From: Actinopolyspora erythraea
GTDB taxonomy: Bacteria; Actinomycetota; Actinomycetes; Mycobacteriales; Pseudonocardiaceae
Reading direction: 5' to 3'
Length of the DNA: 64,000 nucleotides
Assembly (NCBI RefSeq): GCF_002263515.1
Contig: NZ_CP022752.1
Coordinates: 558,001-622,000, forward strand
The notes beneath the pieces are model-generated. The model was not told the origin of the DNA. It saw only the letters and a list, made by a program, of their open reading frames with translations, and made no database searches. Shown one piece after another: positions 1-9,800 of the stretch (within the stretch, counting starts at the first letter, position 1; each line of letters begins with the position of its first letter). Position numbers and translations under genes: made by a program.

Positions 1-1134
1 GTACTCGATGCGCTCGTTCTCGGTCAGCGTCACCCGCACCTCGGCGCAGTCGGCGGGGGCGATCCAGCCCTGCGACTCGATCTCCTTCCACGGCGCGTCG
101 AACCGCTTGGGGCCGATCAACGAGAACACGTCACCCTCGCGGCCGTCCTCGCGCACCAGGGTGGCGGTCAGGCCGAGCCGACGCCTGGACTGCAGGTCCG
201 CTGTCATCCGGAACACCGGGGCGGGCAGCAGGTGCACCTCGTCGTAGACGATCAGCCCCCAGTCCCTGGAGTCGAACAGGTCGAGGTGCTGGTACTCGCC
301 CTTGGACTTGCGGGTGATCACCTGGTAGGTGGCGATGGTGACGGGGCGGATCTGCTTCTGCTCACCGGAGTACTCGCCGATCTCCTCCTCGGTCAGCGAG
401 GTCCGCTCCACCAGTTCCCGCTTCCACTGCCTGCCCGCGACGGTGTTGGTTACCAGGATGAGGGTGGTGGCTCCGGCCTCGGCCATGGCGGCGGCGCCGA
501 CCAGAGTCTTGCCCGCGCCGCAGGGCAGCACGACGACCCCCGAACCGCCCGCCCAGAAGGAGTCCACGGCCTGCCGCTGGTAGTCGCGCAGCTGCCAGCC
601 GTGCTGCTCCAGCGAGATCGGGTGGGCCTCGCCGTCCACGTAACCGGCCAGGTCCTCGGCGGGCCAGCCGAGCTTGAGCAGGGTCTGCTTGAGCCTGCCG
701 CGTTCGCTGGGGTGCACCACCACGGTGTCGTCGTCCAGCCGCGTCCCCACCATGGGTTTGACCTTCTTGCTGCGCAGCACCTCTTCGAGCACGGCGCGGT
801 CGCGCGCGACCAGCACCAGCCCGTGCGCCGGGTCGTTGGACAGTTCGAGCCTGCCGTAGCGGCCCATCGTCTCCACGATGTCGACCAGCAGTGGTTGCGG
901 GACCGGGTAACGGGAGTTGTTGACCAGGGCGTCGACCACCTGTTCGGGGTCGTGCCCGGCGGCGCGCGCGTTCCACAGCGCCAGTGGTGTCACCCGGTAG
1001 GTGTGGATGTGCTCCGGTGCTCGTTCCAGCTCGGCGAACGGTGCGATCGCCGTCCGGGCCTCCTCGGCCCCGGGGTGGTCGATCTCCAGTAGGACGGTCT
1101 TGTCCGATTGGACGATCAGCGGTCCGTCAGTCAC
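1..1134 (-). CDS. DNA repair helicase XPB (3' end outside window)
   Basis: Superfamily 2 DNA helicase of the XPB/ERCC3 type, a 3'-5' ATP-dependent translocase. The first 378 codons lie in the window and the frame runs off the left edge. An N-terminal XPB-specific domain is followed by the helicase core: Walker A (PCGAGKT) near residues 203-210, the DEVH box near residue 298, and the following 'GLTATLVREDG' motif III region. The GTG start at 1134 follows GGGAG about 8 nt upstream. The bacterial family is about 540-560 aa, so roughly one third is missing. In mycobacteria this gene sits next to the helicase-associated protein gene; here the two are separated by about 11 kb of inserted genes. Family identification is strong; the cellular role in bacteria is less certain. 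Confidence 0.93.
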   Translation of the reverse strand, partial: MTDGPLIVQSDKTVLLEIDHPGAEEARTAIAPFAELERAPEHIHTYRVTPLALWNARAAGHDPEQVVDALVNNSRYPVPQPLLVDIVETMGRYGRLELSNDPAHGLVLVARDRAVLEEVLRSKKVKPMVGTRLDDDTVVVHPSERGRLKQTLLKLGWPAEDLAGYVDGEAHPISLEQHGWQLRDYQRQAVDSFWAGGSGVVVLPCGAGKTLVGAAAMAEAGATTLILVTNTVAGRQWKRELVERTSLTEEEIGEYSGEQKQIRPVTIATYQVITRKSKGEYQHLDLFDSRDWGLIVYDEVHLLPAPVFRMTADLQSRRRLGLTATLVREDGREGDVFSLIGPKRFDAPWKEIESQGWIAPADCAEVRVTLTENERIEY

Positions 1135-1526
1135 GTGCTTGCTCCCGGCTGAACTGGCTCGGTGCTGGTGCGCGGTTCGTCGTCACCCGGCTGCGCGGTG
1201 GTGGACGCCCAGCCGGTTCCGGAAACGGCGGGCCCCCGCCGAGTATTCCACCGGCGGTGGAGGGACCGCGGTGTCGCGTGCCACGGTGCTCCGCTGTCGG
1301 AGCTCCGGCGGCGACCTCGCGGGAGATCGGCTTCCCCGTGCCAGAGCCGGATCGACACGTATCGCCACCTCTCGGGACGCACCGTTTCCGACCGGGCAAA
1401 ACTCAGATTGCGGCGAGGTTCCATTGCGGCAACACTCGCCCGATTCGCCGGAATGAGCCCCCAACTACGGCGCTTGGTCCAGTACGTTTTTCGTCCGAAC
1501 GAGTGAAAGCTATCGAAGAGGACGGC
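1135..1526. other. Divergent intergenic region, xpb / membrane protein
   Basis: This 392-bp stretch lies between the divergent XPB gene and the cysteine-containing membrane protein gene. I see no convincing small gene: the overlapping open frames on both strands have no ribosome-binding site and no recognisable composition. It should hold both promoters, but no clear -35/-10 pair stands out. Confidence 0.4.
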
Positions 1527-2150
1527 GTGAGTACTCCACCGCAAACACCGGACCCGGACGAACAGCCCGAACAGGAGCGGGCGGAAGAGCAACAACCGGC
1601 CCCCCAGCAGGAGGGGGGCAGGCGCGGCAAGTCGCTGGTGGTCACGCTCACCACACTCGGAGTGGCCGTACTACTCGGAGTGGCCGGGGTGCTCGCCTTC
1701 GGTCCGTTCCGCTCGAACATCACCGAAGCCGCCTCCAACTACTTCGGCCCCGATTTCGAGAAGGGCGACTGCCTGAACCTGGTCGACGCGCGGTTGACCG
1801 ACTTCGAGGAGGAGAAGGTCGAGTGCGGTTCCGACGCCTCGGACTACGAGATCGTCAAGCACCTGACGGGCGACGCGAAGTGCTCGGACGACCGCGCCTA
1901 CGAGGTGCTGACCGTCGACAGCGACACCTACTGCATGGTCCTGGACGTGACCACCGATGACTGCCTGTGGGTCCAGGGGGAGAAGTACCTCGACACGAAG
2001 GTCGACTGTGGCTCGGAGAACGCCACGTGGAGCGTCACGAAGGTGGCCGACAAGAGCGACGAGTCCGTCTGCTCCCCGGGCGAGTACTACGCGACCTACC
2101 CCGAGCCCTCGCGCACGGTGTGCATGAAGGATCTCACCGAGCGGGGATGA
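1527..2150 (+). CDS. Single-pass membrane protein with extracytoplasmic cysteine-rich domain (LppU/SCO3897-like)
   Basis: Protein of 207 aa. A Pro/Glu/Gln-rich cytoplasmic N-terminus (residues 1-38) is followed by one membrane segment (about 40-62, 'VVTLTTLGVAVLLGVAGVLAF') and an acidic extracytoplasmic domain with a 'GDCLN' motif and eight cysteines, probably disulphide-linked. This resembles small actinobacterial LppU/SCO3897-type proteins, but there is no lipobox and the function is unknown. GTG 1527 is preferred because GAAGAGGA lies 3-6 nt upstream; an in-frame GTG at 1503 would add eight residues. It converges on the ABC transporter genes and is separated from them by a strong hairpin. 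Confidence 0.75.
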   Translation: MSTPPQTPDPDEQPEQERAEEQQPAPQQEGGRRGKSLVVTLTTLGVAVLLGVAGVLAFGPFRSNITEAASNYFGPDFEKGDCLNLVDARLTDFEEEKVECGSDASDYEIVKHLTGDAKCSDDRAYEVLTVDSDTYCMVLDVTTDDCLWVQGEKYLDTKVDCGSENATWSVTKVADKSDESVCSPGEYYATYPEPSRTVCMKDLTERG

Positions 2151-2211
2151 GCGGCGAGTGGGCCGGTCGTGGCCCTGTGAGCCCCTGACGTGGCGACCGG
2201 TGTGGTCACGG

Positions 2212-2255
2212 GCCGGTGGGCCGGAGATCTCGTACGGGAAGTCCGGCCCACCGGC
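2212..2255. terminator. Bidirectional hairpin terminator
   Basis: A perfect 14-bp inverted repeat (GCCGGTGGGCCGGA at 2212-2225 and its complement at 2242-2255, 16-nt loop) lies between the convergent membrane-protein gene (+) and the ABC ATPase gene (-). There is no T-tract, as is common in actinobacteria. Confidence 0.7.
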
Positions 2256-2283
2256 GGCCGAGGTCCGGGAGGACACCGGCGGG

Positions 2284-3414
2284 TCAGCCGGACTCACCCA
2301 CTCCCTCGCGTTCCCGTGCGGACTCGGAGGTTTCCGCCGCGAGGTCGTCTCCCGACTCGTCCGACGAGTCCGATTCCGCCGCGGAGCCGCGCTCGTCCGC
2401 TGTGGCCGGTTCGCCTTCGTTGTCCGAGCCGGCCGGGGAGTCCGGTTCCCGCTCGGTGACCGGTTCCGTGCCCTCCGTTTTCTCCGCCGACCCTTCCTGG
2501 ACCTCCTCGGAGCCCCGTTCGTCGGCGTTGCCGCCGCCGTCCGCCTCGTCAGGCTCGACGAGGGATCCGTCCCGCTCGGAGTCGGTGCCGCGCTCCCCGC
2601 CGCGCAACATCCGGGCTATCTCACCGCGCAGCTGCACGAAGGTCTCCGACTCGCGCGTGCTGATCTGGTCCCGGTCGTCACCGAGCTCGACCGGCAGGTC
2701 GGCCACTATCGACGCGGGTGACTTCGACAGCACCAGCACCCGGTCGCTGAGGTAGACGCTCTCGTCGATGTCGTGGGTGACCAGCAGGATTGTCGTCTCC
2801 TGCTCCTTGCGCACCCGCAGCAGCAGGTCCTCCAGGTCGAACCTGGTCTGCGCGTCCACCGAGGCGAACGGTTCGTCCATCAGCAACAGCGCGGGGCGGC
2901 ACGCCAGTGCCCTCGCGATGGCCACGCGCTGCTGCATCCCACCGGAGAGCTGCCACGGGTACTTGCGTTCCGAGCCGGACAGTCCCACCCAGTGCAGTGT
3001 CTGCTCCGCCCGTTCACGGCGCTCGGCCCTGCCGACGCCGCGCGAGCGCAGTGGGAACTCGATGTTGCCGCGCACGCTCATCCACGGGAACAGCGAACGG
3101 CTGTAGTCCTGGAAGACGACAGCGAGGTCCTCGGGAACCCCGCGCACCGGCTCGCCGTGCATCCGCACTTCGCCCCGGGTCGGTTCGATCAGCGAGGCGA
3201 CGCAGCGCAGCAGCGTCGACTTGCCGCACCCGGACGGGCCCACGATGCAGGCCAACTGCCCGGAACGGACGTCGAACGACACGTCGCCGATGGCGGTGTG
3301 CCGTTGGTTTCCCGCGTAGGTGTGGCTCAACCCCGTGACTTCCAGCATCTTCGGCACGGTGTCGCTCCTGTCGGTGGTCGGTTCGGATTGCTCCACTGCC
3401 GGGGGTCTCGTCAT
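2284..3414 (-). CDS. ABC transporter ATP-binding protein (nitrate/sulfonate/taurine type) with long acidic tail
   Basis: Protein of 376 aa, the ATPase of an importer of the SsuB/TauB/NrtD family. Walker A GPSGCGKST is at 59-67, the Q-loop 'FQDYSRSLFPW' at about 101, signature LSGGMQQR at 156-163, Walker B LLLMDEP at about 177-182, and the switch His at 214. The canonical domain ends near residue 270. Residues 272-376 are an unusual low-complexity tail, extremely rich in Glu, Asp, Ser and Gly; family members usually end near 260-270 aa. The ATG at 3414 overlaps the stop of the upstream permease gene (ATGA). It is last in the order substrate-binding protein, permease, permease, ATPase. The substrate cannot be assigned from sequence. 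Confidence 0.92.
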   Translation of the reverse strand: MTRPPAVEQSEPTTDRSDTVPKMLEVTGLSHTYAGNQRHTAIGDVSFDVRSGQLACIVGPSGCGKSTLLRCVASLIEPTRGEVRMHGEPVRGVPEDLAVVFQDYSRSLFPWMSVRGNIEFPLRSRGVGRAERRERAEQTLHWVGLSGSERKYPWQLSGGMQQRVAIARALACRPALLLMDEPFASVDAQTRFDLEDLLLRVRKEQETTILLVTHDIDESVYLSDRVLVLSKSPASIVADLPVELGDDRDQISTRESETFVQLRGEIARMLRGGERGTDSERDGSLVEPDEADGGGNADERGSEEVQEGSAEKTEGTEPVTEREPDSPAGSDNEGEPATADERGSAAESDSSDESGDDLAAETSESAREREGVGESG

Positions 3415-4217
3415 TGCGGCACCGCCTTGAGCACACGGTTCTCGACGGCGGAGAGGATCGCGTTCAGCACGTAGCCGAGAACGCCGATCAGCACGATCCC
3501 GCCCCAGAGTTGTTCGTAGTCGAGCTGGTCGCGGGCCAGCACCATGGCGTGCCCCAGGCCGTCGCTGGCGCCGACCAGCTCGGAGATCACCATCATGATC
3601 AGCGCGAGCGAGAGGCTGATCCGCAGGCCCGCGAAGATCTTCGGCACGGCGCTGGGCAGGACCACGGAACCGAACCAGAGCCGGCGGGATATCCCGAAGG
3701 CCCGGGCGGTCTCCGTCTTGGTGACGTCCACGGACCGCGCGCCGTCGGCGCTGTTGAGCAGGATGGGCCACACGCAGCCGAAGACGATCGTGGCCAGCTG
3801 CAGCTTGAAGCCGATGCTGAACAGCACCATGAACACCGGCAGCAGCGCCGGTGGTGGGATGGAGCGCGCGAAGGACAGCAGCGGTCCCACGTAGGCCAGG
3901 ACGTTGCGCGACCGCCCCAGGACCAGCCCCAGCGACACCCCGACGACTCCGGCGGTCAGCCAGCCCAGCAGCAGCCTGCCGACGCTGGGCAGCACGTCGT
4001 CGAAGGCGGCCTCGGTCAGGAACAGCGTGCCGATCCCACCGCTGAACCACAGCTCCCACATCCTGGTGAGGATCCGCAGCGGGGTGGGGAAGAACGGGCT
4101 GCCGCTGCCCGCGGTGGCCAGCTGCCACAGCAGCACGCACACCACCAGTACGGCCAGTTGCAGCGCGGCGCCTGACAGGCGGCCGCGAGCGGGCACTTTG
4201 GTTCCTACGGTGCTCAT
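3411..4217 (-). CDS. ABC transporter permease (SsuC/TauC family), second permease
   Basis: Protein of 268 aa with about six hydrophobic segments. It has the binding-protein-dependent permease loop, 'TETARAFGISRRLWFGSVVLP' followed by 'AVPKIFAGLRISLSLALIMM', which contacts the ATPase. The ATG at 4217 overlaps the stop of the first permease gene (ATGA), and its own stop overlaps the ATPase start, so translation is coupled through three genes. Two different permease genes imply a heterodimeric membrane part, less common than the single SsuC-type homodimer. Confidence 0.92.
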   Translation of the reverse strand: MSTVGTKVPARGRLSGAALQLAVLVVCVLLWQLATAGSGSPFFPTPLRILTRMWELWFSGGIGTLFLTEAAFDDVLPSVGRLLLGWLTAGVVGVSLGLVLGRSRNVLAYVGPLLSFARSIPPPALLPVFMVLFSIGFKLQLATIVFGCVWPILLNSADGARSVDVTKTETARAFGISRRLWFGSVVLPSAVPKIFAGLRISLSLALIMMVISELVGASDGLGHAMVLARDQLDYEQLWGGIVLIGVLGYVLNAILSAVENRVLKAVPQ

Positions 4218-4978
4218 GCCGTGCCTCCCGCCGGTGCCCAGGTGATCCACTTCCGCTGTACGCCGGCCATCCCCGCGTTGATGAGGTAGCCGAACACGCC
4301 CGCCACCAGGGTTCCGGCCAGCACCTGGTCCATGCGGCCCGCGCCGCTGCTGGCGAGGTAGATGTAGTGGCCGATCCCGCCGTTGCTGCCCATCAGCATC
4401 TCGGCGCTGATGAGCACGATCAGTGCGGTGCTGGCCGACAACCGCAGCCCGGTGAACACGAACGGGATCACGTTGGGCAGTTTGACCCGCAACAGCACCT
4501 GAGTCCGCGAGATCCGGAACGCCCTGGCGGATTCGAGTAGCTGGTCGTCGATCTCGCCTATGGCGTAGATGGTGTTGAACAGCAGTGGCCACACGCCCGC
4601 GTAGACGGCGAGGAAGATCTTCCCTGCGGGGCTGCCGGCCGCGACGACCACCACCAGTGGGATCAGTGCCACGGAGGGGACCGGACGCAGGAACTCGACG
4701 AGTGCCGTCACGGCGGTGCGCAGCAACGGCACGCTGCCGAGCAGCAACCCGGCGGGAACGGCTATCACCGCGCAGCAGCACAGCGCGATCAGCCATGCCA
4801 GCGCGGTGGCGACCACGTCGAGCAGGAAGTCCCGCTCGCCGAGCATCCGGGCCAGTTCCTGCAGCACGATCGAGGGTGGTGGGAGGTACTGCTGGGGCGC
4901 GAGACCGGAACGGCCGACGATCTCGCAGAGCACGAGAAAGACGGCGACCCCGATCAGTGCGCGTGCGGTGTTGCGCAT
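4214..4978 (-). CDS. ABC transporter permease (SsuC/TauC family), first permease
   Basis: Protein of 254 aa from ATG 4978, with multiple membrane segments and the conserved EAA-like loop 'LLESARAFRISRTQVLLRVKLP'. It pairs with the next permease to form the translocation channel. The start is uncertain: ATG 4978 has AGGAAG very close upstream and gives a short N-terminus before the first membrane helix; an in-frame GTG at 5035 with GAGGG upstream would add 19 residues. The gene lies about 375 nt downstream of the substrate-binding-protein gene, with a strong hairpin in between. Confidence 0.9.
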   Translation of the reverse strand: MRNTARALIGVAVFLVLCEIVGRSGLAPQQYLPPPSIVLQELARMLGERDFLLDVVATALAWLIALCCCAVIAVPAGLLLGSVPLLRTAVTALVEFLRPVPSVALIPLVVVVAAGSPAGKIFLAVYAGVWPLLFNTIYAIGEIDDQLLESARAFRISRTQVLLRVKLPNVIPFVFTGLRLSASTALIVLISAEMLMGSNGGIGHYIYLASSGAGRMDQVLAGTLVAGVFGYLINAGMAGVQRKWITWAPAGGTA

Positions 4979-5082
4979 GACTTCCTGACTGGTTTCGAGG
5001 GGTGGTCGGGATCCGTCGATCCGGGAGGTGGGCACGGGGTCGTGCCCTCGGGATCGGTGGCCCGTTGGCCGGGCCGGAAAGC

Positions 5083-5116
5083 AAACGCCGGGCCGCGTTC
5101 GGCGGCCCGGCCGTTT
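5083..5116 (-). terminator. Intra-operon hairpin between substrate-binding protein and permeases
   Basis: A 9-bp GC stem (CCGGGCCGC at 5088-5096 with GCGGCCCGG at 5102-5110) is extended by AAACG/CGTTT outer arms (5083-5087, 5112-5116) across a one-base bulge. On the minus strand it ends CGTTTG and is followed by CTTT. Its place, after the binding-protein gene and before the permeases, fits an attenuator or mRNA-stabilising hairpin that keeps binding-protein levels above permease levels. Confidence 0.6.
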
Positions 5117-5354
5117 CGCTCGGTACTGCCTGGTGTTCCCAGCCGTGCCCGCGGCAGGCCGAGTCCCGTTCGGCCGGACGGTGCCGGGAAGACCACCGGT
5201 TCGTCCTGGTCGACCCGGCGTCGTTCACACGTGTGCCCCGAGGGAATCCGCCGACCGCGGTGCGGCCGACCGCCCGGCGTCGGCGGATCCGCTTCAGGCG
5301 TTCGGGGCCACCGGTGAACGCCTCAGGCGCGGCTGGGAGCTTCCGGTTCGGGGC

Positions 5355-6377
5355 TCACTCGTCGCCCTTCGGGGGCTGGAAGAGCATCGAGTTGATGTCG
5401 AACTCGTTCGGCGGGAGCTCACCGTTGTTCTCCATCAGGCTCACGACGCTCTTGAGCCTGCTCGCTTCGAGCGTGGAGGGATAGGTGCCGATCGTGACGA
5501 GCGAGGCCGTCTTCGGCTCGATCTTGGTGTAGTCCGGCAGCAGTTCCTCGACGGCGTTGCGGTCGCCGTTGGCCTCACCCTGGGCCTTGGACATCGCCTT
5601 CTGGAACTTGGCCGCGGCGTCGGGGTTCTGCTCGGTCCACTCGCTGGTGGCCGCGTAACCGGCGATCGGCATGTTCGCGGTCGGTCCGGCGGTCTGGTCC
5701 AGCAGGGTCTTCGCGCCGAGCTGGTTGGCGCGGGAGATGAACGGCTCGATCACCGAGGCCGCCGCGACGTCGCCGCGGTCCAACGCGGCGGGCATGTCGG
5801 GGAAGTCCATCGTGACGAACTCGATCTTGCTGGTGTCGACGCCCCGGGTCTTCAGCGCGCTCACCGCCGTGAGCTCGTTCAGGTTGGCCCGCGTGTTGAC
5901 CGCGACCTTCTTGCCTTCGAGGTCGGCGGGCTGCTGTACCGCGCTGTCCGGCATGTGCATCAGCAGGAAGGTGCCCTTCCGGGCCTGGTAGGCGTCCGAG
6001 ACCGCCTTGATGTCCACCTTGCCTTCCTGCTTGGCCCGGATGAACGAGACCCAGTTGCCGAACGTGATGTCCAACTCACCGCTGGCCAGTTTCGGGATTC
6101 CCTGCGCACCCCCCGCGATGGTGGAGGTGTTGATCTTCAGGCCCTCCTCGGCGAAGTAGCCCTTCTCCTTGGCCAGGTGCAGCGGAGCCACGTCCACGGC
6201 GGGCATGGTGCCCAGGTTGATCGTGGTCATCCCGGACTCCGTGTCCTCGCTGCCTTCCGAGCCACTGAGCAGGCCGCAGCCGGAGGTCAGCAGCAGTCCG
6301 ATTCCGGCGGCGAGCGCCAGCGCGCTCCGGGTCAGTGAGCGGCCGCTGCGGCCGGCTTGCACAACAGGTCGAACCAT
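5355..6377 (-). CDS. ABC transporter substrate-binding lipoprotein (NMT1/SsuA-like)
   Basis: Protein of 340 aa, exported and lipidated. It has a basic N-terminus, a hydrophobic core and lipobox LTSGC with Cys34 as the lipid site. The mature part has the periplasmic-binding fold of nitrate/sulfonate/taurine/thiamine-precursor binding proteins: 'APLHLAKEKGYFAEEGLK', then 'GELDITFGNWVSFIRAKQEG', then 'PADLEGKKVAVNTRANLNE'. ATG 6377 is preferred over TTG 6386 because GAAAGAG lies 11 nt upstream of the ATG and only 2 nt from the TTG. It is the first gene of the transporter operon. The ligand cannot be told from these motifs. Confidence 0.9.
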   Translation of the reverse strand: MVRPVVQAGRSGRSLTRSALALAAGIGLLLTSGCGLLSGSEGSEDTESGMTTINLGTMPAVDVAPLHLAKEKGYFAEEGLKINTSTIAGGAQGIPKLASGELDITFGNWVSFIRAKQEGKVDIKAVSDAYQARKGTFLLMHMPDSAVQQPADLEGKKVAVNTRANLNELTAVSALKTRGVDTSKIEFVTMDFPDMPAALDRGDVAAASVIEPFISRANQLGAKTLLDQTAGPTANMPIAGYAATSEWTEQNPDAAAKFQKAMSKAQGEANGDRNAVEELLPDYTKIEPKTASLVTIGTYPSTLEASRLKSVVSLMENNGELPPNEFDINSMLFQPPKGDE

Positions 6378-6428
6378 GGTCAGCAATGCTCTTTCGGGTG
6401 ATCTGAACAGGACGGCGAACAGGTGATT

Positions 6429-6457
6429 ACTTTCACGGTTCCGGCACTAAGAGTCAA
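6429..6457 (-). promoter_or_regulatory. Candidate promoter of the ABC transporter operon
   Basis: On the minus strand TTGACT (6452-6457) is followed 17 bp later by GAAAGT (6429-6434), about 50 bp before the ATG of the substrate-binding-protein gene. The -35 is close to consensus and the -10 is weak. Confidence 0.4.
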
Positions 6458-6494
6458 CAGCTCAGGAGTCACGCCCCCATAAGGAGGAAGTTAA

Positions 6495-6527
6495 ATGAGC
6501 TACATGGACACACACTGCGAACAATGA
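6495..6527 (+). CDS. Possible 10-residue mini-ORF with a perfect Shine-Dalgarno
   Basis: ATG 6495 starts ten codons (MSYMDTHCEQ) ending in TGA. AAGGAGG lies exactly 7 nt upstream, the best ribosome-binding site in the first 15 kb of the window. It lies on the plus strand between the ABC transporter operon and the conservon. A potential hairpin (CACAGC 6591-6596 with GCTGTG 6614-6619) lies downstream. It could be a leader peptide for the conservon transcript, a regulatory small ORF, or chance; no family is recognised. Confidence 0.3.
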   Translation: MSYMDTHCEQ

Positions 6528-6889
6528 ATCTCTTTCGCATAACGAGTTCCATCCGCATCCGCTGGTCGGGCCGCTCCCGGTGTGCTATCTCACAGCTTCC
6601 CTTCGGGTAGCTCGCTGTGCCGATCTGACCGGCTCAGTACCCTCGAAAGGTCTAAGTCTGGCAATAGTGTGAATAACGCTACGTATAGCGCCCCACTTTC
6701 CCGACCGTGGTGTCCGCCAGTACGCTGAGGCCGCCCGTGGGAGTCGCGCAGCCCCGGCCCCCTGGGTGGTGCGTTCGGGACGCCAGGGTGGCGACCATCC
6801 CCTGAGCTGCACTTCTCGTGTTCTCGGTGTCGGTTATCCGCTCTGCGGAACGACACGTGCCCGTAACTGTCGGAATGAGGAAGCCACGA

Positions 6890-9800
6890 GTGGCCGGAGG
6901 AAACAAAGGCCCCGATCGGTCGACCGGGACGGGGTCAGCGGGTTCACACCCATTGATGACGGGTGAGGAAGCCGCGACCGCGAGTGATCAGGGTGTGTCG
7001 GGGCGGACACCCACTCCGAACAGCGGCGGTCCGGCCGACGATCCAGCCGAGGACCGGCCTTCCGGTGGACTGCGGATGCGCAACTGGCGACTGCGCACCA
7101 AGCTGCTGGTGGTCCTGATCGTGCCCGCCCTGACCGCGCTGGTCTTCGGTGCGCTGCAGGTCGTCTCCGACTACAACCAGACCCAGCAGCTGCTGCGGAT
7201 GCGCCAGCAGGTCACCCTGGACAGCAGCGCCGCCAAGGTCGTCCACGAGCTGCAACGCGAACGCGACCTCACCGTCGCCCACATCGCGGCGGGACGCGGC
7301 GGCGAGCGCAGCCAGATCACCGAGCAGCGCCGCGCCGTGGACAACGCCATCGGCGAGTTCCGCTCGGCCATCGACGAGGCGCAGCAGCGGGGCAACACCG
7401 AGGTGGCCCGCCCGTACGAGCAAGCGCTCGAACGGTTGGACCGGCTCCAGGCGCTGCGCTCGGTCACCGACGGGACCGCCTATCCGGCCACGGCCGCGCT
7501 GCGGGCCTACAGCGCCTCGGTGGAGAACCTGCTCTCCCTCGGGGAACGGGCCGTCACCAAGCTCAACAACGAGAGCGTCGTCCGGCTCTACCTGGCCACC
7601 AACGCGATGTCCCGCGTCAAGGAGCAGGAGTCGGTCAAACGTGCCAGGCTGCTCGCCGCGCTGGAAAGCGGCGAGTTCGGCATCGGCGGGCAGCGGCAGC
7701 TGCTCGCCACCGAAGCGAGCATGCAGGCCGCGCTGGACGAGTTCCGCAAGCGGGCCACCAACGTCCAGATCCAGCGCTACAACGACACCGTCTCCGGTCT
7801 GGCCGTCGGACAGGCGCGCAACCTGGAGGAGACCGCCATCGTGCGGTCCCAGCAGGGGCAGGGGCTGTCCGAGATCGATCCCCAGGAGTGGATGCGCAGC
7901 TCCACGGAGACGGTCAACCTCACCTACCAGGTGGAGTCCGGACTCCGGCAGCAGCTGCAGGAGAAGGCCGACCAACTGGCCGGAGCAGCCCGCACCCAGA
8001 CCTACTTCGTCGTCGTGCTGGTGCTCGTCGCGCTGGTCGTGGCGTTCGCGATCGCGCTGTTCGTCGCCCGCTCGCTGCTGCTGCCGCTGCGTACGCTGCG
8101 GCGTTCCGCGCTGAACGTGGCCGACAACCGACTGCCGGAAGCCGTCGAGTCCATCCTGGAGGAGGACAACCCCGACCTGGGCGAACGCAGCCGCATCGAC
8201 CCGATCCCGGTGCACACCACCGAGGAGATCGGCAGGGTGGCGCGTTCCTTCGACGCCGTGCACGCGCAGGCACTGCGCCTGGCCTCCGAACAGGCCCTGC
8301 TGCGCAACAACGTCAACGACCTGTTCGTCAACCTGGCCCGCCGCAGCCAGACGCTGGTGCAGCGGCAGCTGTCGCTGATCGACCGGCTGGAGCAGGACGA
8401 GCAGGATCCGGACCAGCTCAGCCAGCTGTTCGAGCTGGACCACCTCGCGACCCGGATGCGCCGTAACAACGAGAACCTGCTCATTCTCGGCGGCACCGAC
8501 CTCACGCGGCGCACCGTGCGCCCCGTCCCGCTCAACGAGGTGATCGGAGCGGCCGTCTCCGAGGTGGAGCAGTACGCGCGCGTCGTGATCGGCGAGACGC
8601 CGGACCTGGCGATGCAGGGGCGCGTGGTCAACGACATCGTGCATCTCATCGCCGAGCTGCTGGAGAACGCCACCGTCTACTCCAACCCGGATACCGAGGT
8701 CACGGTGCGCACCGCCTACCGCAGGCAGGAGCTCGTGCTGGAGATCCGGGACCGCGGCGTGGGCGTGGACGCGGAACAGCTGGACGAGATCAACGACCGG
8801 CTGGTCCGCCCGCCGGACATCGACGTGGCGGTCTCGCGCCGGATGGGGCTCTACGTGGTGGGCCAGCTCGCCCGCAGGCACAACGTCGCCGTCGAGCTGC
8901 AGAACAACGGTGACCTCGAAGGCGGCGCCACGGCCACCGTGCGGTTGCCGGGCGAGCTGATCGTGCAGCTCACCCCCAACGGGCCCATGCCCATGCCCGA
9001 CATGCCGCGCGAGCAGCCGCACGAGTCCGTGGGTGAGACCGGCTCGCACGCCGGGCTCGCCGCGGCGTTCGACGGGGAGCGCGCCGCCCAGTTCGAGCAG
9101 TCGTGGACCAACGGTCATCCCCAGCAGCTCCCGTCGAGGTCGCCGGAGCCTGCCGAACCGGAGCCGTTCCAGCCGGAACGGGAGGAGCCGGCCTCCCACT
9201 CGCCGTGGCCCGCCGAGGAGCGGGACCCCGAACCGCAACAGGCCGAGACCCCGAGCTATTCGGTTCGGCTGTCCTCCGGTGACGCCTACGGGATCACCGA
9301 GGTGCCGCACTGGGACGACGGTTTCGAACCGGAGGCGCGCTCCGCTCCGGAGACGCGGCGGAGCTCCGGTGACGAGTGGGCGACGATGGACTGGCCCGGT
9401 CCGGAGGACTCGCCGGAACCCCCCGCTCCCGAACCCGACGGGGACTACCTCGGCCAGTGCGCGGCCCCGCCCGGCCTGGAGGAGTCGGCGGACCTGTTCC
9501 GCAGCCCGTTCGAGTCCGAGAAGACCGAACACATGTCCTGGCCCGAGGGAGCGCTGGACGAGGAACCGGCCGGTGCGGTGGCGTCCGGGGACTCCGCCGA
9601 CACGGGGGTCACCGAGCAGGTGCCCGCCGTCACCTTCGGGTCGGCCGCCGACGGTCCGGAGGTGGACGACACCCCCACCGAGCGGTTACCCATCTACGAG
9701 GCGGTGCTCTCGCAGTGGTTCCGCGAGGAGGACGAGGAGACACCCGCTCCGAGCAGGTCGAGCCTGGACCGGAACTCGGAGCTGCCCCCGGACTCCGAAC

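Noticed and set aside
2158..2755. Long open frames on the plus strand opposite the ABC ATPase gene
   Set aside because: They are antisense shadows created by high GC; the minus strand carries clear ATPase motifs.
6944..9532. 862-codon open frame on the minus strand opposite the conservon kinase
   Set aside because: Arg/Gly/Leu/His-rich composition with no domains; the plus strand encodes recognisable kinase motifs throughout.
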